Source: Agrypnia vestita (taxonomy: Eukaryota; Arthropoda; Insecta; Trichoptera; Phryganeidae). Taken from it: 64,000 bases of DNA. The stretch spans positions 1-64,000 of the forward strand of contig JADDOH010001574.1 in the NCBI GenBank assembly GCA_016648135.1. The letters run 5' to 3'. Of this stretch, positions 1 to 10,500 are shown piece after piece. The notes beneath the pieces are model-generated. The model worked only from the letters and a program-made list of their open reading frames with translations, made no database searches and was not told the origin of the DNA. A program made the translations under genes and the position numbers. How positions within the stretch are numbered: position 1 is the stretch's first letter; each line of letters opens with the position of its first letter.

Positions 1-2305
1 GTCGCTAGCACTCCCCCTTCAGCATTAGCCCCGCGACCTAACCTATCGTTCCGCGCGAAGAGCCAAGGCGACGAAACAAAAAAAAATATCTCGGACTGAC
101 TCCCGACCTGGGGTTTATCAAACTATATTGGGGAACAGGGAAAACGGAAAAAAAATCTTCCAGCCTTCTGGCTTCCGGTGTCACTCATCTCCCTTCCGGT
201 TATTACTTGCGTGCGTGCGTGTGTGTATGTGTGCGTTTTCCTATGCAGCCCTCCTCGCTCTTTTTCTCACTTCACTCCGGCGGGTCCATGTCGGCGCCCT
301 GCCGACGATGGGGTCCGCGCCCGCGACCCCCCTTTCGGGTCCTTCCTCGCCTAACACGCCCTTGTGCTCCGGCGGTTTCCGTCGTCGTCTCCCCCTTACG
401 CATCCATATCGGCGCCCTGCCGATGATGGAACCGTGCCCGTGACCGCTGCCTGGGTCCTCCGTCGTCTCACGCTCGTCTCGCTTCGTCCTACCTCGTCAT
501 CCCTGCGTCCGCATTCAGCGCTCTAGCCTTGCTGGACTCTGCTCTACGCCCGCTGCATATTCCGGCGCCACAACACATACAAGGAAACACACGCCGCACT
601 ACCGCGCCTCGCACTGAGACCGGTTTTGAACAAGGAGAATTATGAATATTAAAAAAACAAATAATGCCTACTCGTCGCCTCGGCCACCTCGTATCCTATT
701 TATCGCGAATTCCGAACTACGCATCGCTTGGTACTTAACCCACTTCCGGTTCGATAGTAAATCTTAAACGACGAATAAAAAAAAAGACGGAAAAATAGAA
801 AGTGGCGCCTACTCTATATTCAAGTGTACGATAACGAGAGAGAAAAAAAAATTGTACTCTGATCTTTTTTCATGACTGTATTACTACGATTACAAATTAT
901 GTTCACGTACACCCAGAGGCAGTAAAACATTACCAGTCGTCCTCAATGAGTGGGCAAATTAGGACCTACACTAAACTCATTATCGTCAGCGACCGTAAAC
1001 TCGACCTAAATATACATTTTTGAAGTACTCGGTCGGCCCCTCCTAATTAAGTAACAATGGGGTGTTATGGGGATTATCGGCGCCTGGGGCCGTTGACCCA
1101 CTATTTACTACCCCTAGCTCGAGTGCATCATAAAACGACCTTTCCCGGCGCCCACTGTCCGGGACGAAACCAAAATGGTTTGACTGTCGGCACACCGCTG
1201 TCATTTCGATAATCTATCGGAATATATTTTATTCTTACGTGTTAACTAATTTCTAATATTTCCACTCAATTCTAACTTATATTAACGAGAAAAAATTAGA
1301 AGTGTTTCCGGGAAAAGAACTGCTGTTGTAATCGTCCGTACTTTAATTTAAATCTATTCTTACTATAATGTCTTTATTTTGGTGCCCCGATAAAATAATA
1401 TTTTGGTATCCGGTTGTCTCCCCGGACATATCAACCCCGCGAAAAGATTCGCCGACTGTACAATGCTATCCGCCCTTCGTGAAATCCGCGGTTCTACTCG
1501 CGCCGCGAGCCTTATCGCAACAAAAATCGTCTGCAGGAAAATTACATAGTAACATATTCCTACTTGTGGCGGTTGGCGAAATTGTTCCCTTTCCGCGCAC
1601 GATTTTATTTCTTTACGGAACCCCATGGTTAGGTGCACGATTCGTCACACACGAGTTTATCATATGGTACCGACCGGGTAAGTTATTAGACTCGGTTACT
1701 TAGGTCTGTGGGCGCCAGGTACTTTAAGGTATAAGTACCAACCGATTGGCTTGATTCTATTATCCCTCGTTTCACTCGCTTGATATCAGTGTCTTTAATC
1801 TAAATCTCAGGGTGGGATCCGCTAGAAAACCCTTTTCCGGCGTGCTTTATACGCACGAGCCCCGCGTTGGGCGCCACTTGATATACCGGAGTTCAGAGTA
1901 GGGGGGGTAAGGTCTGAGGGGGTCAGAGGTGATATAAAATCACGGTGTGGTAAACCGGCCGGGAGATCTCAGATCTACGTATGCCGGCGGTTACGCCCTC
2001 CCCTAGGTACAATCAAAACGTCAGGTGACTGACTAGGACACTGATATCTCGAGGCGGGTGAAGGGATATAAAAAATAATAAAATCGAAACAATTTTACAA
2101 GTTTCTATATTGGGCACTGTAGCAAATTAATTTACATGAAACATTAATCCTAACTTACATACGACGCAGCAAAGTGGTTACTAAATTAAAAATTACATGA
2201 ACCCTAATTTAGAGGGAGAGGACAAAATTATAAACAAAGAAAGAAAAAGGCAAAACACATAAAAAATCTGATCTTACTGCTAAAATGAATGGTGACGAGA
2301 TTAAA

Positions 2306-2900
2306 TTAACACTTCGGTAGAAACAGGTGGGCGGAGAAAAAGTCTTTAGATCGGGGTAACCTGTTTCGGAGAGTTCGGCAGGTGTCTTCTTCGTGCTGCT
2401 TCGTGGTGGGCGGCGGCTTCTGGCGTCGGCGTCGTCCTCTGACTGTGTAGGCTACGTCGGCGGCTTCTGACGTCGGCGTCGTGGCGGTCGTCGGCAAGAC
2501 GTCGCTTCTTTTGTCACTGGGCGTCGCGGCGGTACACTGTGCGTCGCGGTTTCTGATACGTCGTTTCTGGCGTCGCGATGCCGATTCGGTGGTCGCTACC
2601 GTTCGGACTTACTTTCTTCGAGAGTTACCAGGGTATTCGGCCGGACCGATTTTACGGGTCAGGCTAGAGTTCCTGGTCTCTCCACCTTCAGCTTCTAACT
2701 TCAACTCCTAACTCCAACTTCAACTCAACTCCTAACTCCAACTTCAACTGGTTTCTCGGCGGCTGGCTTCGCCTTATATTCTCTTCTCGCCGGCCTGAGG
2801 CGTGACCGACGGTGGAAAGGGGGCATCCCTTAGCTCCCTATTGGTCCGGATGATGTAGACCGTCTCCCGGTCGGGCCGCTCTTGACCCACCCTCGTCGTC
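2306..2900 (-). repeat. Candidate LTR or promoter-like segment, minus strand
   Basis: Read on the minus strand, this segment has a TATA-like box (gaatataaggcg, 2772-2781) followed by a GA-rich leader and a GC-rich region, the usual layout of an insect LTR promoter. No TG...CA ends with target duplication and no second LTR could be identified, so this is tentative. Confidence 0.22.
2696..2750. repeat. Short tandem repeat, aactccaacttcaact type
   Basis: Two to three imperfect copies of a unit containing ctaactccaacttcaact run back to back here. The repeat lies just downstream (minus-strand sense) of the TATA-like site of the candidate LTR. Confidence 0.6.
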
Positions 2901-5130
2901 CATTGGCTTCCTCTGGGTCCATCCCAGGCCCCGATGGACGTTACTGGTTACGGGACCCGGCGTCGCATATGTTACGCCCCCTATTGTTCTCCCAGTTTGC
3001 GGCTAATCTCGATGCTTTTCTGGTATGTAGGCCTAAACACTTTGTTATTTCACGAACGCTTTGTTCACTGTTCATATCCCTATCCCGTCACCAAAACACA
3101 TTGCAAAATGAATTAAACTTAAGGAAAATACTACAGTACAAATTGGCAAAGGCGGAAAATTGAAAACACAAATCCGCATCAACACTTTACCCAACATTAC
3201 CCAAAAATAAAACTGCTTACATATACATACTTAATTAAATCGACACGCCAGACATATTTTTATCGAGCAGTTATTTCTACCATTATTGACTAATTACATG
3301 GGATTGACGCAGGGTTTCATTAGATCACAGTAAAATTCCTTGAGTATGCATTACAATATTAATCTTATCATTAAGTCGTCGGTTTGATTCTTACAGTAGG
3401 CCTCTCAATATTTAACGTTATTTATACATTACATCGTTACAGGTCAATCCTTATCATTAACATTGATTTAACGCTATTTATACATTACATCATTACAGGT
3501 CAATCCTTATCATTAACATTGATTCAACGTTATTTATACATTACATCATTACAGGTCAATCCTTATCATTTACATTTAAAATTTACCACTCCGCATATCC
3601 TCTTCCTTTCTTTTTCTTTTTAATTTTTTTTCTTTAACAATGACAACATGTACTTGATACTTAGTTTTATTTTTAATTTTAGCTTAAATAAAACAAGCTA
3701 TCGTACTTCTTAGTTGGACCAAACATAATTGTCAATATGTGACATAGAGATACAAAACAAAGGGCTAAAATTATACAGACATCGTGGCATTTCTTAGTGA
3801 ATCAATTAACATAAAAACTTATTTACATGGGATACATGCTTCAAGCGGGTCCCCTAATGTTAATGTTCTGTATACATCTTTGTAATTTCTTTTGGGATTA
3901 CAAAGTACATGAATTTGCATCAACGCCACTTTCCCGAAAGGAATGCTTACATATACTAACATAATCAAATTCGATAGACACTTTTTTTTCAAGAAATTAT
4001 GTTAAACCTTATTACTAGAAGAAAAATTAAGAAAACTTGGCGTAAATTAATTAATGTAACATTATTTACACCTAAATAATGAAAATTCTTACTTCAATAT
4101 GTAAGCTGGATTGAATGCAAAACATTTTTTTTTTGGACTTTCATTATACTAATCATTATCTTATCAAATCAGCTTTCTTCCACCCCTGGTATAAGAATAT
4201 AGGAAAAGAATAAAAATAGAGAACACTAAAAAATTATATAAGCCACATTCCACCCGGCAGACAATTGAAAATTTTCCAAACAAGAATTATTTTGAGCTTT
4301 ATTATTACTAGATTAAAACAACTATTTTAAAATAGACCGACAAATTATATTGCTTAAACGAGTAATCAAAACAATAATTGCATGTTTACAGATAGGTTAT
4401 ATACCTACAACCTACAAATTTGTATAAAAAAAACACAATATTGGGAGCTTAAATAACTAATGACAAATTAACATTATTCTTAAAAATAATTAAAACTCAC
4501 AAATCAACATTATTCAACTAGGTGTAATACATGAAAACATAAGACATGAAAGCCTCGATCTAAAGTAATATTAATGTTTATTCCAACACGGCATTTACTT
4601 ATTTGCAATTAATTAAACTATTTTGTTTCAACCCCGTGTGCTAAAATTCATTCTGCAGACAGATTTCAAAAACTAAAAAGTCGGAATCTTATATCTCTTC
4701 AACCGTGTTACATCTTTTCACGAGATAATATTCTATTACGTTATATATTATATATTACATCAATATCAAACATCGTCGGCAATAATACAATCAAATTTTT
4801 TCCTTTTGTTACGATCAATACATTTTCTATTATTTGCTACAAGTTAGATTAATTCGGGATGATCTCGTTATTATTTCAAATTGCAATGTCCCGTTCATTT
4901 CGATACTTAACAATAGAATACAGAATAAATGAGGAAACTACATATAAAACGAGTAACATCCACCTGCAGAGGTGGCCTGGGTTATCTAAACAATCATTAC
5001 CTTACTTAAATTAAACATATCAGTTGCTCATTAATTAGGTACATATTACATTGATATTATGATTCACCACTTTGCCTCAATTTCTAATTCGGCCTCTACC
5101 TTCTTAATTGATTGACCCCTGTTATCTTTA
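2901..5130. other. AT-rich stretch without recognised genes
   Basis: Both strands were read and no coding domain, RNA gene or complete element was seen. The only clear structure is the 56-bp tandem repeat at 3411-3578. Confidence 0.5.
3411..3578. repeat. 56-bp tandem repeat, three copies
   Basis: Three copies with a 56-bp period begin at 3411, 3467 and 3523. Each contains ttatacattacatc and caggtcaatccttatcat. Copies differ at only a few positions, which suggests recent duplication. There are no unique spacers, so this is a minisatellite and not a CRISPR-like array. Confidence 0.9.
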
Positions 5131-5842
5131 TTGATAATGACCGCCTGGTCGTGCGTCGCGGGATCTTCGCGCCCTTATATTAATAATTATACGATCCTAC
5201 ATCTCGCGGATAGCGTCGCCATGTGGCGGATCGGTATGTCAGCGCTTTCTAAAACATCTCTATTGTCTGTCGAGGACAATAGTAAGTTTACTGCGACGAC
5301 TTTCGGAATTATTATCTTGTTTTTTTAAAAAAATGTCTTTCCCAAAACAATGGCGACTTCTCTAACAAACGCAGCTTTCTAAACCGTTGTCCCATGTGTT
5401 CGCATTTGGCCAAGATGTTCTTTCTATTGTTTAATCGGGGTTAGAGATATACGTCCCGCTGCAAGAAAAGGTTTACCGTTTTTACCCTTCCAAGATGTTA
5501 CTTAAGAACAAAAGGTTGCGAACGTATTGCCCATCCTAACAAAAGGCCGTGCACTCTTAATGTCTTTGGCGATGCCCAACGCCTTCGGCAACCCTAACTT
5601 TCTAATTCATTGTTTCATATGTTTTATGGCGGGCTATCCTAAGAGCCATCGTCCGTCGCAATGTTATTTTTTTGAACAATAGGTCACATATTTCGTCCTC
5701 GAACAAAAGATCGAACATGACCGGCTGTGACCACATGGCGCGTGATCTTCGAAACATGGGCGCTTTGATTTCGGTATTGCCCTAGGACAAAATTAATAAC
5801 CTGGTTCGCGTCATATTCCGGTACATCAAATTCATTGGTATT
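5131..5842. other. Unassigned sequence, no gene recognised
   Basis: Moderately GC-rich sequence with only short open frames (for example 5131-5328) that show no domain. It may be part of the same decayed element as the start of the window, or promoter-side sequence. Nothing can be supported further. Confidence 0.3.
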
Positions 5843-6630
5843 ACGGGCCCTATACACATTGGCTGAGGTTGACCCAATGTGTACAGGGGGTTTTAGCGCA
5901 GGTTGGCCGAGGTTGGCTGAGTTGTCGGTTTTTCGAGCACACATTGGTACACATCAAAAGAACAATGGCGACGCTCAGCCGGGTCGGCCACTTTTTAGTT
6001 CATCACCGTCCGTTGGCTGGGGTGTGCATCTTTCGTGTTTTGTTTATCGTGTTTCAGATATCGCCGAAATGTCGCTATCGTGGATCAATGAAGAGACATT
6101 CAAATTTATTGAATTATTATTAGTAGTGTGGGTAGAAATTAATTATGAAAATAATTAATGGAAATTTAGTTCAAAAACTTTGATTTAGTCACTTTTATAT
6201 AATTTTCTTTATATTTTTATAGTATGATTCGTCAACCGATTGAAAATATAAAATAAATGTAAACATTAATTATTTAAAAATATAAACAAGAACAATATAA
6301 AGATAGACATAAAAAGTTTTCGAACTAAATTATCTGATAAATAGAACTCATTCATTGTTTTCATAATTAATTTCTGTCCATACTCCTAATAATAATTTAA
6401 TAAATTTGAATGTCTCTTCATTAATCCACGATAGCGACATTTCGGCGATATCTGAAACACGAAAGACGTACACCCCAATCAATGGACGGTGACGAACTAA
6501 AAAGTGGCCGATACCGGCCGAGGGACGCCATTGTTCTTTTGATGTGTGCTCGAAAAACAGACAACCAACCTCCGCCAAAAACTCCTGTACACATTGGGCG
6601 AACCTCATCCAACGTGTACAGGGCTCTTTA
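5843..6630. mobile_element. Foldback (long inverted repeat) MITE, family F1
   Basis: The two halves are imperfect reverse complements. The left arm (5843-6150) contains gccgaaatgtcgctatcgtg, and the right arm (6355-6630) contains its inverse within cacgatagcgacatttcggc. Both outer ends carry a block like ggcc-tatacacattgg. Short open frames on both strands here are readings of the arms, not genes. Related copies lie at 19986-20470 and 21936-22320. The superfamily is not determined. Confidence 0.75.
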
Positions 6631-6670
6631 GATAATCATAAGGCCAACGGGACTAGCGAAGGGAAAACTA

Positions 6671-7260
6671 CATTTCAAAATGAAGACTATAATACACACA
6701 CGTTCACCAGTTTGAAGATTACAAAGTGTACACTACATTTGTAAACTACATGAAGTAAACTAACTGTAGTACTACTGAAGTGAACTAATTGTAGTACTAC
6801 AAAATTGTAGTATTAATGAAGTGAACTATTGCAGTACTACAAAATTGTAGTACTATTGAAGTGAACATATTGTAGTACTACAAAATTGTAATGATCTGCT
6901 TCTTCTTGTGCTTCTTGACAAGTGCTTCTTGAAAAATGTGCCAATAGAAAATTTTCAAATCCATGGGGGAGGAGGGGATTGTTAGTTTCCAGAAATTTCT
7001 TATTTTGGGATTGAAGAAATATATACATTTTATCATTCAGTGCCAAAATTTTTCTATTCCATGGGAGGGGGGGGGGTTGTTTCGGTTTCCAGAAATTTCT
7101 TCATTGATCTACATCGACATCTCAAAAATTTCACATAAAAAATGTACTATTATTTGAAGTATGTACTTTCAAACATCTTTGAAGTGTGTGTAGTTTGTAG
7201 TGTGAACTACACTTCAAAAGGTATGAATGTAATGTAGTATTATATTGTAGTAGTTAGTAC
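6671..7260. repeat. Imperfect tandem and inverted repeats upstream of the PDZ gene
   Basis: About three copies of a unit with tgtagtactacaaaattgta and gaagtgaac run from about 6767 to 6890. The outer parts (acaaagtgtacactacattt at the left, gtagtgtgaactacacttca at the right) are partly inverted, so the whole may be a MITE. A second duplicated block contains gtttccagaaatttctt (near 6986 and 7085). No coding capacity. Confidence 0.5.
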
Positions 7261-7514
7261 AGAGCGGACCCATCACTAAACGGGACAAATGGCAACTCTC
7301 GCTGTGTTGTTATTATCTTATCTATGGTTGTGAGATATGCGGAGATATGTCAAAGTAATTCTTTCGGGCGGAGATAGTTGTGTGAAATAACTGCAGACAG
7401 AAGGCATTTATTTTGCGATTTTATTTCAGTATTATCGGCAATAACACTATACATCGTATTAGTTTTTTTACATTTCACACTTTCAAACTAATAATATTTA
7501 AATAAACAGTAAAA

Positions 7515-10500
7515 ATGGCGAAAATGGCATTTCAGCACCAGGCGGGCACGGCTATGGAGTGCCTTAGCGTATGTAACGTTCATTATTTACCAGTAGTAAA
7601 TCAAAAATATTGTAAAATAGTTTTTTTCGTAATTGTATTAACATTCGTTAAATATTAGTAACCTTATCGTTAAATAAATATATTTGATAAGAACACGCCT
7701 TTCTGCCTTCCTAAATCTATCCAATCCAATATAAATTATTTGATAATCAGGTCGAATAAATATTTATTATTATTACTTATTATATAAGCAAATAAAAAAC
7801 AAGTGTGATTCTTTTAGCGTGGATTATAATGATAATAAAAAACATTTTTATTTTTTAGATTCCTATAACTTTACATAAGGAAACCAGTATTGATGCAGAA
7901 GGGAGAGATGTTGTGAAATGTGGATTCAAGATTGGTGGGGGAATCGACCAGGACTTTCGCAAAAGCCCTCAAGGATACACAGACAATGTAATTAAGCCCT
8001 TACAATTTATATTACCCCAAGAGGTTTATTCAGGTGTAGTATGAATATGCATAATGGCGGTCTGAACTAGACCCCTTCTTTATGTGAGGGCCTGTGATAG
8101 AGCGGAAGTATGTCTACCCCCGCGTATATTTCAGACATATTTATAATGCAGTTAAAATATTTATTCTTCCATAATTAAATCTCCCGGTAAACAAAACACA
8201 ATTTTCACAATAAACATTGTTTTTTTAATTTTTTGAGGTGATGAGGTCTACATGACCAACAAAGTTTAAAAAAAGTCAATTAAATGTGTATGATTTATAT
8301 TATGTACCTTATATTAAATAAATAAAAATAAGCATCGGCACAAGGGCCTCTGGCGCATTCACAACACGGTGTTATGGTGGTTCTCAGGGATCCCATTGAA
8401 CATCTGCGGATTCAGTAAAAGCTTGATTGTAAGGATGATGGATTCTCAAGCAGAGAGACGTCTCAGCAATAGATCTGCACAGGCTGGCGTTTTGGGGCAT
8501 TTGCATAGGGCGTGACTCGAGTTTCACGGAAGCTCGGCCCCGCTCAAACTTCATACAAATTTGGCTTGGAACCAACCTGGTCAGCAGGAAATGACTCGAC
8601 TAAACAGAGATCTGGCACTTCAGATTCGCAGTAAATACCTCCCTGAAACCTCCTAGGAGGGCGACAGCGCTTCTCCAACTGATTAACCTCACTATTAATA
8701 CCAGCGCACGGCTTTTATATGCTTTCAGTAGCGGTGGCAATTAAAAATAAACGAGATGTAGATTTTTAAGTTTTTGTTTCTACCAGTTCCTACTTCAGAG
8801 AGATCCATTATCTTTCAAATGCCAAAATTTAAATATGAATGCCGATTGATGATTTTTTTTAAAGATTTGCAGTCTTTATGGCAATTTGTTCCATTGGAGT
8901 ACCATTATTTTTACAAACAGATCCCACGTTATGCTCATATTATTGAGGTATGTGCCGATATGATAAGCTCTGATTAAGATTTGTACTAAATTATAAATCT
9001 TTATCAGAGCGGGCTTTTTTATATCGTTGTACAGAATAAGGGATGTCATCAATAAATTGTTTTCGCTTATTTTACATCTTTATTTCATATGTGGTAGGAG
9101 CTTTTCAGATTTTTAGCTATTTTGCATTTGGGATTATAATAACTGAGAATGATAGTTTTGTACTCTAATGAACACTAGGAATTAAATTTGTTTTCTTTTA
9201 CATCTGCAATTGTGTAGCTTGTTGGTCTTGTGGTTAAAACTCTCGCCTCGTGATCCAAAATTCGCAAGTTCAAACCTCACTACAGACCAGTAAGTTAGTC
9301 CTTTTCTGATAGCACAAACATTTACCTTAGTTTGAAAATAGTAAGAATATTAATGTGGCATGTATTCCGTGTTCACATCTCTATTTAAAAAAAAAATAGT
9401 CTCCGCAAATGTTTGCACAGAATCAAACCTGCCTGCCTTTCCTCACATTTTTTCAAGAATATTCAGCTTGATCTTCTGTGTAAATGGGATATTCTACCGT
9501 GTATATGTGACCTCTCTGGCCAACGTTTCGGATCCCATTGCAGGGTCCATCATTAGGGCTGATGTCGGACCCTGCAATGGGATCCGAAACGTTGGCCAGA
9601 GAGGTCACATATACACGGCAGAATATCCCAGAAAACTTTACACAGAAGATTCTGAATGGCCGTGAAAACCTAAGGACATTTTTATATTCAGCTTGAAGTA
9701 TAGATTATTATCATAGGTGTAAGAAAATTCTGTAATATAGGATATTTTGACAAATAAATATTTTTTAATATTATTTCATACTACTCAATCTCTGTTTATG
9801 TCAGTGGTGAAATTTTTTCCCATATGATTTGCTAAAAGTTTTAAGTTAAGGATATTTAGGTTGACAAGTGACATCTTTGATGTGATCAGGAAGCATAACG
9901 GCATAATATCTCAGCAAAAATATCAAGAATTTGTTTTCTTTACAATAATTAATTTGGTTGCAGTTATGAGTTATCTGAGTATTGAATCAGATAAACTTAA
10001 ACATAAAAATGCATATTCACCTCAAATTTATATATTTTGGAGGTGTCTGACGATTGATATGTAGAAACCAGGGTTCGAAAAAATCAGATGTTTATACAAA
10101 CTAATCGAAAAATCTGATTTTTATACGTATCCGATATATGTATATCAAAAATTGGACATACATATATCCAAACATTTTTTCTTCTTTTTTGCACATGTCG
10201 ATTGATACAAACTTAAAATAATTAGGAAATTTATTTTTTATTTTGTACATGAATTATTATGTTGCTCTTTCTAATGTAGTGTTATGGGTGTTTGTTTCTT
10301 TGTGTGAAATAAAAAACGGATTATATGAAACAAATTAAACTAAAAAACAACCGTAGCACTTTTTAAAATACAACTAGCGCCATCTAGTAACAACGGCAGA
10401 CATTAACTCTTAAAAGACTGTGCTAAAAAATATCTTTGGGAACGGTGGTGTAACACAACGTTACATGATTAAAAATTGACATAGTTTTTAATATGTGGTA

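Larger units (their letters stand above)
1..2900. other. GC-rich unassigned block, probably decayed retroelement sequence
   Basis: This block is much richer in G+C and CpG than the rest of the window, and no convincing protein was found in it. It contains a direct repeat of about 40 bp, 115 bp apart (near 288-330 and 403-445, sharing cggcgccctgccga), and several scattered GGCGCC motifs. Open frames such as the one near 128-526 are low-complexity and show no domain. The composition and the TATA-like site on the minus strand near 2772-2781 resemble untranslated or LTR parts of a retroelement, but no paired LTR was found. Identity is open. Confidence 0.35.

Noticed and set aside
128..526. GC-rich open frame at the start of the window
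   Set aside because: Overlapping open frames exist on both strands, composition explains them, and no domain or splice context was seen.
3411..3578. CRISPR-like array
   Set aside because: Copies are contiguous with no unique spacers, and the genome is eukaryotic. It is a minisatellite.
5684..6612. Short frames with similar peptides on opposite strands
   Set aside because: They read the two arms of one foldback MITE, which explains why the peptides match.
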